NCBI GenBank assembly: GCA_020630525.1
Contig: JAHDBF010000018.1
Coordinates: 1 to 33,864, forward strand
Direction: 5' to 3'
DNA length: 33,864 bases
Source of the DNA: Saprospiraceae bacterium
GTDB lineage: Bacteria; Bacteroidota; Bacteroidia; Chitinophagales; Saprospiraceae
This document shows, piece after piece, positions 1 through 8,584 of the stretch. How positions within the stretch are numbered: position 1 is the first letter of the stretch; the number at the start of each line of letters is the position of its first letter. A program made the translations under genes and the position numbers. The notes under the pieces are model-generated. The model saw only the letters and a list, made by a program, of their open reading frames with translations, was not told where the DNA came from and searched no databases.

Positions 1-3
1 TTG

Positions 4-46
4 ATTAACTTGTAGAGTTTGTACATTTCAGCTTTTACAAGTTAAT
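4..46. repeat. Inverted repeat, possible stem-loop
   Basis: An 11-base perfect inverted repeat (ATTAACTTGTA at 4-14, TACAAGTTAAT at 36-46) encloses a 21-base loop. Neither side has a T-tract, so it does not look like an intrinsic terminator. It lies near the window edge, so its relation to the gene on the left is unknown. The rest of bases 47-179 shows only AT-rich sequence with a short palindrome (GTATTT GG AAATAC near 67-80) and no gene that I can support. Confidence 0.4.
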
Positions 47-179
47 TAGGGATGCTATTTATTGAGTATTTGGAAATACGTTAATTAGAAATCGAATGAT
101 TATTTAGATATTGATGAATAGTATTGCTAGGGAGCTAATCGTTAAAAGAATAAGATTGGAACGGGAAAAATATTCATTT

Positions 180-434
180 CTAATACCCATCTTGTCTATG
201 CATGAGCTTTTCTATATCCACGATTTGGATAGTGTCATCTATAGAGTATAGTAATCTATAAACACCAATTCTAATTCTATAAATTTCGTTTGGACCTTGA
301 AGTTTTTTACAGTTATCAGGCCTAGGGTTCTCTGAAAGAGATTTGATAGATGAGTAAATTTTTGGAATGTAGTTTTTAGGTATTTTTTTGATCTTTTTGG
401 TTACATTCTTTTTGATTCGAACATCATACTTCAT
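180..434 (-). CDS. Type II toxin, RelE/ParE family
   Basis: This 84-residue basic protein has the RelE/ParE toxin layout: a Lys-rich N-terminal helical pair (residues 1-45), then a strand block with YRIRIGVYRLLY (about 52-63) and the C-terminal signature HRQDGY, which corresponds to the family's HR-x-D-x-Y ending. RelE members cut mRNA on the ribosome and ParE members poison gyrase; the sequence alone does not decide between them. Its start overlaps the end of the upstream antitoxin gene by 11 bases, the usual antitoxin-first translational coupling. The length is typical (80-100 residues), so it appears intact. The family call is firm; the target is not. Confidence 0.85.
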   Translation of the reverse strand: MKYDVRIKKNVTKKIKKIPKNYIPKIYSSIKSLSENPRPDNCKKLQGPNEIYRIRIGVYRLLYSIDDTIQIVDIEKLMHRQDGY

Positions 435-618
435 CGATTAGCCCTTCATTCTTAAGTTCGTTCCCTAATTCCTCAATGCTGATAGTTTCCTCATTCTTAA
501 CCATCTCGACTAAAAGACTATCGTAAAAATCTTGCCATTGTTGACCATATTTTTCAAGATCAATTTGAGCATATTTTTTCTTGTTATTTTGATCAGTTAC
601 GTATAGTATACCGTCCAT
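424..618 (-). CDS. Putative antitoxin of the RelE/ParE pair
   Basis: This 64-residue, mostly acidic protein lies immediately upstream of and overlapping the RelE/ParE-type toxin gene. The N-terminal part (YVTDQNNKKKYAQIDLEKY, residues 6-24) resembles the short strand-turn-strand start of Phd/RelB-like antitoxins (pattern Y-x-T-D-x-x-x-x-x-x-x-x-x-x-x-E-Y). The C-terminus is acidic (EELGNELKNEGLIDEV) and could be the toxin-wrapping tail. Such proteins normally neutralise the toxin and autorepress the operon. The identification rests mainly on gene order, size and overlap, since no strong DNA-binding motif is visible. Confidence 0.7.
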   Translation of the reverse strand: MDGILYVTDQNNKKKYAQIDLEKYGQQWQDFYDSLLVEMVKNEETISIEELGNELKNEGLIDEV

Positions 619-675
619 TTTTCCATTTTTTACTTAAATATAACGATTTTCTAACTCAAAAGATTTTATTTTATA

Positions 676-717
676 GAGTAGATAATTCTCTTAGAGACCT
701 AAGAGAATTATCTACTC
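676..717. repeat. Long perfect hairpin downstream of fumC
   Basis: Two 19-base arms (GAGTAGATAATTCTCTTAG at 676-694 and its exact complement at 699-717) flank a 4-base loop (AGAC). The hairpin starts 6 bases past the fumC stop on the minus strand, the position of a transcript-end structure. Neither flank is a T-tract: on the minus strand the stem is followed by A-rich TATAAAATAAAATC. It is therefore not a classical intrinsic terminator and may instead be a 3'-end stabiliser or a factor-assisted terminator. Confidence 0.7.
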
Positions 718-722
718 AAAAT

Positions 723-2108
723 CTATCCCAACATCTTTTCAGGCCTAACCCAAGCGTCGAATTCTTTCTCTGTTAGATAGTTAAGTTTTAATGCAGCAGC
801 TTTAAGTGTGCTACCTTCTTTGTAGGCTTTTTTAGCAATCTCAGCAGCTTTGTCGTAACCGATTTTTGTATTCAATGCAGTTACTAGCATTAGAGAATTG
901 CTTAGATTTTCATTGATTTTTTCTAAGTTAGGTTTTAATCCAGCGATACAGTTGTCGCAGAAACTTACACATGCATCTCCGATTAATCGAGCAGAGATAA
1001 GGAAGTTAAAAATCATCATTGGTTTGAATACATTTAGTTCAAACTGACCATTCATTCCTCCGATGTTTATCGCTACGTCATTACCTATCACTTGAGCCAT
1101 TGCCATTGTCAATGCTTCAGATTGCGTAGGGTTTACTTTTCCAGGCATAATACTAGATCCTGGTTCATTTGCAGGAATGATGATTTCTCCAATTCCACAT
1201 CTTGGTCCGCTTGCCAACATTCTGATGTCATTACCGATCTTCATTAATGAGACGGCAACAGTTTTTAATGCACCATGTGCTTCTACGATGGCATCATGCG
1301 CAGCCAATCCTTCAAACTTGTTTGTACCAGTAACAAATGGATAACCAGTAGATTCTGCTATTTTTTTCGCAACAAGTTTAGAGTAACCTTTGGGTGTATT
1401 TAATCCAGTTCCTACGGCAGTGCCACCAAGTGCGATTTGCGCCAAATGTTTCAACGTGTTTTTTATGGCTTTAATCCCAAAATCCAATTGTGCTGCATAA
1501 CCAGAAAGTTCTTGACCAAGTGTAACTGGAGTGGCATCCATAAAATGTGTCCTTCCGATTTTTACTACATTTTTGTTTTCTTTTGCCTTAGCGCTTAGTT
1601 CATTTTTAAGTTTGATTAGACCAGGTAAAGTAGTTTCCATTATGGCAGTATATGCGGCAATGTGCATTGCAGTAGGAAAAGTATCATTAGAAGATTGAGA
1701 CTTATTTACATCATCATTTGGATGAAGTACTTTGTCTGTATCAGTTAGTGCTCCACCACTTAGCACATGTGCTCTGTTGGCAACAACTTCATTTACATTC
1801 ATATTAGATTGGGTGCCAGAGCCAGTTTGCCAAACAACCAATGGAAATTGATCATCAAGTTTTCCTGATAATATCTCATTGCATACTTTCTCTATTAGCT
1901 TTGCTTTTTTCTTTGGTAATACGCCAAGCTCTGCGTTGGTATGTGCAGCAGCAGTTTTTAGAATGGCAAAAGCACGGATAACTTCGATAGGCATTTTCTG
2001 TCCACCAATTTTAAAGTTTTCAGTAGATCGTTGCGTTTGCGCAGCCCAATATTTGTCAGCAGGTACATTAATATAACCTATAGAATCTTTTTCTTTTCTA
2101 ACTTTCAT
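723..2108 (-). CDS. fumC: Fumarate hydratase, class II
   Basis: Class II fumarase reversibly hydrates fumarate to L-malate in the TCA cycle as an iron-independent cytoplasmic homotetramer. The protein has 461 residues, the normal length. Visible landmarks are [10 protein letters not shown] (95-104), the [10 protein letters not shown] segment with the catalytic-site His188, and the superfamily signature [11 protein letters not shown] (317-327) containing the catalytic Ser318. These positions match the well-known E. coli FumC numbering. It begins at an ATG and is divergent from the superoxide dismutase gene, with 207 bases between them. A near-consensus -7 box (TATCTTCG on the minus strand, 2140-2133) lies about 25 bases before the start codon. 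Transcription appears to end at the 676-717 hairpin. Aspartase belongs to the same superfamily, but the overall sequence reads as fumarase. Confidence 0.96.
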   Translation of the reverse strand: MKVRKEKDSIGYINVPADKYWAAQTQRSTENFKIGGQKMPIEVIRAFAILKTAAAHTNAELGVLPKKKAKLIEKVCNEILSGKLDDQFPLVVWQTGSGTQSNMNVNEVVANRAHVLSGGALTDTDKVLHPNDDVNKSQSSNDTFPTAMHIAAYTAIMETTLPGLIKLKNELSAKAKENKNVVKIGRTHFMDATPVTLGQELSGYAAQLDFGIKAIKNTLKHLAQIALGGTAVGTGLNTPKGYSKLVAKKIAESTGYPFVTGTNKFEGLAAHDAIVEAHGALKTVAVSLMKIGNDIRMLASGPRCGIGEIIIPANEPGSSIMPGKVNPTQSEALTMAMAQVIGNDVAINIGGMNGQFELNVFKPMMIFNFLISARLIGDACVSFCDNCIAGLKPNLEKINENLSNSLMLVTALNTKIGYDKAAEIAKKAYKEGSTLKAAALKLNYLTEKEFDAWVRPEKMLG

Positions 2109-2132
2109 TTTTATTAAAGATTAATTTTCGCT

Positions 2133-2140
2133 CGAAGATA
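2133..2140 (-). promoter_or_regulatory. Candidate -7 box for fumC
   Basis: TATCTTCG on the minus strand matches 5 of the 6 defined bases of the Bacteroidota -7 consensus TAnnTTTG. No good TTG -33 element is seen upstream. It would give a 5' leader of roughly 15-20 bases. Confidence 0.4.
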
Positions 2141-2185
2141 TAAATTAAGAATTTGTAATGAAACTTTCAGTTTTTCAAAACTTAG

Positions 2186-2193
2186 TATCTTCG
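2186..2193 (+). promoter_or_regulatory. Candidate -7 box for the superoxide dismutase gene
   Basis: TATCTTCG on the plus strand again matches 5 of 6 defined bases of TAnnTTTG. It would leave a leader of about 115 bases before the ATG at 2316. No clear -33 TTG is seen. The same octamer occurs divergently at 2140-2133 for fumC. Confidence 0.35.
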
Positions 2194-2315
2194 TAATCGG
2201 TTTTATTAACCATATGAATTATGGTTCTTTTTTTGTATTAAAAGTCATATACAATATTTAGAATTTACTATTGGGATTAAAAACATTCATTCACAAATAA
2301 AAAACGCAAAATATC

Positions 2316-2921
2316 ATGTCATTTACACTACCAGAATTGCCTTACGCTCACAATGCATTGGAGCCAAATATTGATGCTAGAACGATGGAAATCCATCATG
2401 GGAAACACCACGCAGGATATACCAACAAATTAAATGCTGCAATAGAAGGAACAGATTTAGCAGGAAAAGATATCGAGGATATTTTAAGAAATTTAGATAT
2501 GACTAACGGAGCTGTTAGAAATAATGGCGGAGGATTTTATAACCACAGTCTTTTTTGGTCAGTAATGAGCCCAAATGGAGGTGGAACACCAGAAGGAGAT
2601 ATTGCAAAAGCAATAGATGATGCATTTGGTTCTTTTGATGAATTTAAGCAAAAATTTGCTGCAGCTGCTGGCACAAGATTTGGTTCAGGATGGGCTTGGT
2701 TATGCGTACACGATGGTGGAAAATTAGAAATCTGCTCTACGCCAAATCAGGACAACCCAATAATGCCTGGTATAGGTTGCGGTGGAACACCCATTTTGGG
2801 ATTAGATGTATGGGAACACGCGTACTACCTAAATTATCAAAACAGAAGACCAGACTACGTACAAGCGTTTTTTAACGTGATAAATTGGGAAGAAGTAACC
2901 AAAAGATACAAGGCAGTATAA
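2316..2921 (+). CDS. sodA: Superoxide dismutase, Fe/Mn family
   Basis: The enzyme disproportionates superoxide to oxygen and hydrogen peroxide. This 201-residue protein has all four metal ligands in family context: His27 (HHGKHH), His77 (NHSLFW), Asp164 and His168 (DVWEHAYY). The segment TPNQDNP carries the Gln found at the second-sphere position of Mn-type enzymes, and NNGGGFYNH also resembles Mn-type sequences. It is therefore likely Mn-dependent or cambialistic; the symbol is by that analogy. No signal peptide is visible, so it should be cytoplasmic. It stands alone, divergent from fumC. Confidence 0.95.
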   Translation: MSFTLPELPYAHNALEPNIDARTMEIHHGKHHAGYTNKLNAAIEGTDLAGKDIEDILRNLDMTNGAVRNNGGGFYNHSLFWSVMSPNGGGTPEGDIAKAIDDAFGSFDEFKQKFAAAAGTRFGSGWAWLCVHDGGKLEICSTPNQDNPIMPGIGCGGTPILGLDVWEHAYYLNYQNRRPDYVQAFFNVINWEEVTKRYKAV

Positions 2922-3017
2922 GTAATTTACTTGTCGTTTATTTTACTAAGTTCGATCATATAAGCAGCTTTAATGGTATTTTAACTGTTATAAAGAACAA
3001 AATACGTTAAGATTTAT

Positions 3018-3025
3018 TATTTTTG
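3018..3025 (+). promoter_or_regulatory. Candidate -7 box for the 3043 secreted-protein gene
   Basis: TATTTTTG fits TAnnTTTG at all six defined bases, 17 bases before the ATG at 3043, giving a very short leader. The -33 region lacks a clear TTG, and the surroundings are AT-rich, so a chance match is possible. Confidence 0.4.
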
Positions 3026-3042
3026 TTATTAAACGATTAGGG

Positions 3043-3711
3043 ATGAAGCATATTATACTTACGATTTTATTTTTTACTTCTTTTGGATTGATGGCTCAGG
3101 TGAGCTATTCGCCAGGGGAATTAAGTGGACAGGCTACTTTAGATGAGGAGGCTATTGTCTACTTTGATATCATAAATGAGTTAAATGAGGATGTTGATCT
3201 TTTTTGGACTGTAGATGGTTCAGGAATGGTTGATGGATGGGAATTTGCATTGTGCGATATGAATACTTGCTATAATTGGAATCATAATTTTTGTCCGCCA
3301 GATTCTCCGAATTCATTCTCTCCTAATCAAGAATTTGAGTTTAGTGTAAAAGTAAGAGCTAATGAAGTTGCGGGAGTTGGTAGCCTAGTCGTAAATATCA
3401 ACAATGCTAATGGAGATGTATTAGTTGCTATTCCTATTGATTATGAATTAGGGGTGTCGAACACCAATGATTTTATCTCTAGCGGACTAAGTGTTTTCCC
3501 TAATCCAACTTCTGATTTTTTCCAAATAAATAATGACGATATCGTTTCTAAAGTTGCGGTACACAACATTATTGGTAAAAGAATAGTTACACATGACCAT
3601 GTAATCGGGGCTGCATATAACATTTCTGATTTCCAAAAAGGTATTTACTTAGTAAGATTATTTGATGAATCAGATAATGTTATCAACGTATTTAGATTGA
3701 ACAAAAACTAG
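3043..3711 (+). CDS. Secreted protein with T9SS type A sorting domain
   Basis: This 222-residue protein begins with a signal peptide (hydrophobic run from residue 3 to about 18, likely cut near MAQ/VSYS). The middle (20-140) is a predicted beta-rich domain with two Cys pairs (C-D-M-N-T-C near 70, C-P-P after it) and no family I recognise; it reads like an Ig-like or CARDB-type fold (inference). The C-terminal region from FPNPTSDFF to the end, with KGIYLVRLFDES, is a T9SS type A sorting domain, which directs export through the type IX system and then cell-surface attachment or release. It is monocistronic, with a -7 box before it and a strong terminator after it. The cargo function is unknown. 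Confidence 0.85.
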   Translation: MKHIILTILFFTSFGLMAQVSYSPGELSGQATLDEEAIVYFDIINELNEDVDLFWTVDGSGMVDGWEFALCDMNTCYNWNHNFCPPDSPNSFSPNQEFEFSVKVRANEVAGVGSLVVNINNANGDVLVAIPIDYELGVSNTNDFISSGLSVFPNPTSDFFQINNDDIVSKVAVHNIIGKRIVTHDHVIGAAYNISDFQKGIYLVRLFDESDNVINVFRLNKN

Positions 3712-3746
3712 CACTTATATACTTTATAATAAGTTTTATATAGAAA

Positions 3747-3781
3747 AGATGCTTTCTCGAGAGGGAAAGCATCTTTTTTTG
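3747..3781 (+). terminator. Intrinsic terminator after the T9SS cargo gene
   Basis: A 12-pair stem (AGATGCTTTCTC at 3747-3758 with GGGAAAGCATCT at 3763-3774, one G-T pair) is closed by a GAGA tetraloop. It is followed directly by a run of T (3774-3780, then GTTT). It lies 36 bases past the stop codon. This is a textbook Rho-independent terminator. Confidence 0.92.
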
Positions 3782-3961
3782 TTTAAATGGACTTAATGTT
3801 AAGTTAACATGAAATGTATTCCTTTGCGAAATCGGAGTAATACTGAAATTTTTATTGGTTAGGATTATATGAACCTAAAACGTATTTTTTAGCATTTTTC
3901 TCCTTAACTTAAAACAAATTTTTTATTTCAGTTTTATTTACAAACCCATTAAACAAGTAAA

Positions 3962-6664
3962 ATGAAAAAACTAAAACTTACTTTCTTGTGCTTATTAGCA
4001 TGTTTGTACTTACAAGCACAGAGTGTTGTAGGAACAATTGTCGACCAAAAAACTAAAGAACCACTTATTGGTGCTTCTGTTGTTTGTCCAGGGATGGATG
4101 TTGGTACGGTTACTGACATTGACGGAAAATTCAAATTGAATGTAGAAACAGATAAGTTGGAGATCAGTTACATTGGTTATGAAAAACTAATGGTGGATGT
4201 ATCTGGAAAATCAGATTTAGGAATGGTGAGCCTATCTCCTGATCGAGTTTCTCTAGATGCCGTAACTGTTGTAGGTGTGATTGATATTGCTGAAGAAAGA
4301 AAAACTCCAGTCGCAGTTTCTACTATCTCAGCAAGAGAAATACAGATGAAATTAGGAAATCAAGAATTTCCAGAAATTATGAAAACCACACCATCAATTT
4401 ATGTAACAAAAACTGGTGGTGGATACGGAGACGCAAGGATTAATGTAAGAGGATTCGACCAAACGAATACAGCTTATATCATTAATGGACAACCGATAAA
4501 TGATATGGAAAACGGTCGAGTATTTTGGTCTAATTGGTCAGGTCTTCAAGACATTGCTTCATCAATTCAGATCCAAAGAGGTATCGGTGCATCTAAGTTA
4601 GCAGTGCCTTCTGTTGGTGGTACAGTTAATATTGTAACAAAATCTACTGATAGAGAAGCTGGTGGTTTTGCAAATGTAGCAGCAGGTAATGATGGCTACC
4701 TTAAAACAACGATATCTTACGGAACAGGAGAATTAGAAAATGGTTTTTCGGCGTCATTATTATTAGGCAGATGGCAAGGAGATGGATATGTTGATGGGAC
4801 TAAAGGCGAAGGTTATAACTATCTAGCTGCATTGGGATATAACGCTGGCGGCGGTCATATGCTTAACTTTAGTTTTTTAGGTGCAGGACAATGGCACCAC
4901 CAAAGGAGTTTGAATCTTTCTATTAGAGATTTTCAGAATTTTGGCGGAGAAGACTTTAGAAAGTTTAACGGTGATTGGGGATACCTAAATGGAGAAGAAT
5001 ATACTTTTAGAAGAAATTTTTATAACAAACCAATCGCTTCTTTGAACTGGGATTGGGAAATATCAGAAAATACGACTATTGGAGCTGTACTTTATGGCTC
5101 TTGGGGACGTGGTGGCGGAACTGGTCCTAGAGGTAGAAACTTTGGGATCAATCCATTTAGAGAAGACCTAACATCTGCAATGGAGGGAGATGGACTACCT
5201 TTCCGTACAGAAGAAGGATTAATTGACTTTGATGCGGTTGTTGAAAACAATGCTTCTACACTAGGGTATACTGGTGCACAATCAGAGTTTAATGGATTAA
5301 AAGTAGGTTCTAACGGATTTAATGAAGATAATGTAAACTCTGATATTGCGATTAGAAGGTCTTCTATTAATTCTCACAATTGGTATGGAGCGATTGCTAA
5401 CTTAAAGCACAAAATTAATAACTTAACATTTGGCCTAGGTTTAGATGGTAGAATTTACAGTGGATTACATTATAGAATTGTAAATGACCTTTTAGGATTA
5501 GATGCTTACTATTCTTCTGGAGACGACAACAATGATGCTAATATCGTAACAGAAGAAACTGCAGCACGTCCTTTTGTAGGTATTGATAAAGAAGACAAAA
5601 TAGATTACTACAATATCGGTAATGTAAGCTGGTTAGGAGTTAACGGAATGGCAGAATACTCTACAGAAACAGTAACTGCAGTAGTACAAGCTGGGTTGTC
5701 AAACCAATCATACCAAAGAGAAGATTTCTTCTCTTACTCAGGAGCAGAACAACAGTCAGAAACTCATACACAGCTAGGCGGTTTTGTAAAAGGTGGTGTT
5801 AACTATAATGTTGACGAAAGCAATAATGTATTCTTTAATGCAGGACATATTTTAAGACAACCTAACTTCGATGCAATATTTCCTAACTTCGGAAATACAA
5901 TCAATCCTGATATTGAAAACGAGAAAATCACTTCGTTTGAATTGGGTTACGGATGTAGAATGAACAACTTTAATGTAAACGTAAACCTGTATACCACTTC
6001 TTGGACAAATAGAAATTTAACTAGAGGAGTTACGTTAGAAAATGGCGACGACGGAACAGCATTCTTTAAAAATCTTGCCAATATTCATAGTGGTATAGAG
6101 ATCGATGCAAGATTGGGCGTACATCCTAAAGTAGACTTAATAATAATGTCTTCATTCGGTAACTGGAGGTATAATGGTAATGTAGATGGTCAGATTTTTG
6201 ATGAAAACCAAGAACCAACAGGAGCTACCAAAACTCTTTACTTAGAAGATGTAAAAGTCGGAGATGCAGCACAAACAACCGTAAGTTTAGGAATAGATTA
6301 CCAGATAATAAAAGGGCTTTCTTTTGATGCATCTTACAATTATTTTGATAGACTATATGCAGATTTTGATCCTGTAAGAGATGAGGAATTTGATTCACCT
6401 GAAAATAAAGGTGCAATACAATTGCCATCTTACGGATTGGTAGATGTTGGTTTATCTTATAATCTAAATATTGGATCTGATAAGCTACTTACATTAAGAG
6501 CGAATGTGAATAACCTTCTTGACACTGAGTATATCGCTGAATCAAATACTAATTTCCATAGAGAATTTGGTGGAAAACCAAGTTACAAAGGAATTCTTGC
6601 AGAGAATAATGTATGGTGGGGATTTGGAAGAACTTGGAACGTTTCGGCGAAATTTTCGTTCTAA
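3962..6664 (+). CDS. TonB-dependent outer-membrane receptor
   Basis: This 900-residue protein has an N-terminal signal peptide (1 to about 20, ending LQAQ). It continues with a carboxypeptidase-regulatory-like domain (about 22-100: VVGTIVDQKTKEPLIGASV, then IDGKFKL), a plug domain (about 105-215: INVRGFDQTNTAYIINGQPI, then GGTVNIVT) and a large beta-barrel ending in the aromatic C-terminal residue (SAKFSF). The family imports ligands such as siderophores, vitamins or glycans using TonB energy. No SusD-like lipoprotein follows, so this is not an evident SusC/D glycan pair and the substrate is unknown. The gene is isolated between two terminators. The 250-base upstream gap holds the previous terminator and a long AT-rich leader with TTCCTTTG near 3820 as a weak -7 candidate. 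Confidence 0.93.
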   Translation: MKKLKLTFLCLLACLYLQAQSVVGTIVDQKTKEPLIGASVVCPGMDVGTVTDIDGKFKLNVETDKLEISYIGYEKLMVDVSGKSDLGMVSLSPDRVSLDAVTVVGVIDIAEERKTPVAVSTISAREIQMKLGNQEFPEIMKTTPSIYVTKTGGGYGDARINVRGFDQTNTAYIINGQPINDMENGRVFWSNWSGLQDIASSIQIQRGIGASKLAVPSVGGTVNIVTKSTDREAGGFANVAAGNDGYLKTTISYGTGELENGFSASLLLGRWQGDGYVDGTKGEGYNYLAALGYNAGGGHMLNFSFLGAGQWHHQRSLNLSIRDFQNFGGEDFRKFNGDWGYLNGEEYTFRRNFYNKPIASLNWDWEISENTTIGAVLYGSWGRGGGTGPRGRNFGINPFREDLTSAMEGDGLPFRTEEGLIDFDAVVENNASTLGYTGAQSEFNGLKVGSNGFNEDNVNSDIAIRRSSINSHNWYGAIANLKHKINNLTFGLGLDGRIYSGLHYRIVNDLLGLDAYYSSGDDNNDANIVTEETAARPFVGIDKEDKIDYYNIGNVSWLGVNGMAEYSTETVTAVVQAGLSNQSYQREDFFSYSGAEQQSETHTQLGGFVKGGVNYNVDESNNVFFNAGHILRQPNFDAIFPNFGNTINPDIENEKITSFELGYGCRMNNFNVNVNLYTTSWTNRNLTRGVTLENGDDGTAFFKNLANIHSGIEIDARLGVHPKVDLIIMSSFGNWRYNGNVDGQIFDENQEPTGATKTLYLEDVKVGDAAQTTVSLGIDYQIIKGLSFDASYNYFDRLYADFDPVRDEEFDSPENKGAIQLPSYGLVDVGLSYNLNIGSDKLLTLRANVNNLLDTEYIAESNTNFHREFGGKPSYKGILAENNVWWGFGRTWNVSAKFSF

Positions 6665-6698
6665 AATAGTATAATATACCCTATTTAAATAAATCATT

Positions 6699-6731
6699 AG
6701 CTGTACTCAGACTCTGAGTACAGCTTTTTTA
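6699..6731 (+). terminator. Intrinsic terminator after the TonB-dependent receptor
   Basis: A perfect 12-base inverted repeat (AGCTGTACTCAG at 6699-6710, CTGAGTACAGCT at 6714-6725) with a 3-base loop is followed by a T-run (6725-6730). It lies 35 bases after the stop codon. The opposite strand lacks a T-tract, so it should act mainly on plus-strand transcripts. Confidence 0.9.
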
Positions 6732-6749
6732 TTTAAGCCAATATTCAAA

Positions 6750-7955
6750 TCATTTAATAGCAGAAGCACGCACAATCTTATCCACTCCAAACCGCTTTTT
6801 TATCCAATCTTTTTCTTCCATCAGTCGAATGGCTTTCTGTGTATCATCAAACAAGCTAATCTGATAATTACCATACACCAAACCACTAAACTTTACGCCT
6901 AATAATCGGATCAATTGCCTACGTTCATATAATTGATCAAAAATATCTGTGGCTAGTTTTCCCAATACACTATCGTTGGCAGTATAGCTAATGCGCTTTT
7001 GCTTGGTAAATGTATTGAAGTCTGCGTAACGTACTTTTATAGTAATCGTAGAAGTGAGTTTTTTGTCATTGCGTAACTCAAAGGCGAGGTCGTCAACCAT
7101 CTTTTTGAGCATGTTTTTCATGAAGTTTACATCTAGCGTATCTTCGGTAAAAGTCCGCTCTTTAGACATAGACTTTTGCTCTACATAAGGCACTACAGGA
7201 GAGTGATCTATCGCATTGGCTTTTTCCCACAGTTGTTTTCCATACTTGCCAAATTCTCGTTCTAAAAGACGGACAGGAATATCACTCAAAGTCTGAATTT
7301 TCCGTACACCCATAAAGCTCAGTTTCTTATAAGTAACCTTTCCGATGCCAGGAATCTTTTTTACCGATAGCGGAGACAAAAAACTTTTTTCTTTTCCTTT
7401 GGCTATTTGACAAGTACCATTGGGTTTGTACTCTCCAGCACCAACTTTTGAGATCAATTTATTTACAGAAAGTCCAAAAGATATCGGCAATCCAGTTTCT
7501 CGGATCACACGTTGACGCAACTCTTTTGACCACTTAAAGCAACCAAAATATTTGTCCATTCCTGTGAGGTCTAGGTAAAATTCGTCGATAGAGGATTTTT
7601 CATAAAGAGGCGCATCTTCCGCAATGATATCTGTCACCATTGTAGAATAATTAGAATAGCTATCCATATCACCTTTTAAAACAATCGCTTGTGGACATAA
7701 GCGAAGAGCCATCTTCATAGGCATCGCCGAGTGTACACCAAAACGCCTAGCTTCATAACTACACGAAGCCACCACTCCGCGTCGACTCGTACCACCAATA
7801 AGCAAGGGTTTGCCTAGAAAACTACTGTTTTTGAGGCATTCTACAGAAACAAAAAACGAATCCAAATCAAGATGTAATACCGCTCTATCGTAGCTTTCCA
7901 TTTTTGATGGTCGAATTTTTACATTAGAAACAAAATTGGTTGATTTATCCGACAA
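6750..7955 (-). CDS. dinB: DNA polymerase IV (Y-family translesion polymerase)
   Basis: DinB copies damaged templates and extends mismatched ends at low fidelity. The 401-residue protein shows the Y-family catalytic residues: Asp30 in LDLDSFFVSVE, and Asp123-Glu124 in SIDEFYLDLTG. A helix-hairpin-helix-like segment follows (IPGIGKVTYKKL). The little-finger region ends in QISLF (365-369), a good match to the beta-clamp-binding peptide, so it should dock on the clamp encoded by dnaN in this window. An unusual 18-residue head precedes the first internal Met (residue 19); the true start may be that Met. It is divergent from the small membrane protein gene at 8099, with 143 bases between. No LexA box was recognised. 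Confidence 0.95.
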   Translation of the reverse strand: MSDKSTNFVSNVKIRPSKMESYDRAVLHLDLDSFFVSVECLKNSSFLGKPLLIGGTSRRGVVASCSYEARRFGVHSAMPMKMALRLCPQAIVLKGDMDSYSNYSTMVTDIIAEDAPLYEKSSIDEFYLDLTGMDKYFGCFKWSKELRQRVIRETGLPISFGLSVNKLISKVGAGEYKPNGTCQIAKGKEKSFLSPLSVKKIPGIGKVTYKKLSFMGVRKIQTLSDIPVRLLEREFGKYGKQLWEKANAIDHSPVVPYVEQKSMSKERTFTEDTLDVNFMKNMLKKMVDDLAFELRNDKKLTSTITIKVRYADFNTFTKQKRISYTANDSVLGKLATDIFDQLYERRQLIRLLGVKFSGLVYGNYQISLFDDTQKAIRLMEEKDWIKKRFGVDKIVRASAIK

Positions 7956-8098
7956 TGATACGTCGAATTAATAGACTTTTCAAGTTGAAGATTAGAAAAT
8001 GAATATTTCTTAGCACCATTTTACAAAATATTGCATCTTTATAAGTGAGACTATATGACTTATGTCCATAATTTGTATTACTCACAAAACCTTATCCT

Positions 8099-8404
8099 AT
8101 GTTTAAGCGAGTAAGAAATAAAAAATTCGATTACGTACCACGTTTTTATGATCCGGTAAAAGATGATCTAGATACACGACTTTCTTCCCATCAGAAAGAG
8201 CGGATGAATGACACACAAATGACCAAAGAACGGATCAGATCTGGATTGAGAGCTAGGATGCCAGGCAACAAAGCAGTCGCTAAAAAAGCAACATTACGCT
8301 CTAATATCAGATTATTTATCATCATAGCAATATTGGTTGTTCTTGCGATAAAATTGTTACAATCCGATTTCATCACAAAAATGATTATGACATTCGAAGG
8401 ATAA
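8099..8404 (+). CDS. Small single-pass membrane protein, unknown function
   Basis: This 101-residue protein has a basic N-terminal half (MFKRVRNKKFDYVPRFYDP, rich in Lys/Arg to residue 69) and one strongly hydrophobic segment at about 70-87, then a short tail. The charge pattern suggests that the N-terminus stays in the cytoplasm. Short proteins of this kind (FKR-x-x-N-x-x-FDY-x-P-R-x-Y-P start) occur upstream of mutL in other Bacteroidota from memory, sometimes misnamed as a riboflavin synthase subunit; nothing here supports enzyme activity. I do not know its function. It is 180 bases ahead of mutL, in the same direction. Confidence 0.7.
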   Translation: MFKRVRNKKFDYVPRFYDPVKDDLDTRLSSHQKERMNDTQMTKERIRSGLRARMPGNKAVAKKATLRSNIRLFIIIAILVVLAIKLLQSDFITKMIMTFEG

Positions 8405-8584
8405 AAACTAAACCTGAAATTATTCATTAGAAACATTGATTATCAACGTTTTCATCAACGATTAGCGTAAATAGTAATCTATTGCACCATTTGGGTTAAA
8501 AGATATCCACAATCCGTTTATAAAATAATTTAGAAAGTCATATAAAAAACTCCATCTTCGCGATAAATAAAAAGACCGAATTAT

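Noticed and set aside
676-717. Classical Rho-independent terminator for fumC
   Set aside because: The hairpin is excellent, but no T-tract follows on either strand, so I list it as a repeat or stem-loop.
1879-2076. Plus-strand open frame inside fumC
   Set aside because: It lies wholly antisense to conserved fumC sequence; a chance shadow.
3962-6664. SusC of a glycan-uptake locus
   Set aside because: No SusD-like lipoprotein or glycoside hydrolase is adjacent, and a strong terminator follows directly, so only the general TonB-dependent receptor call is supported.
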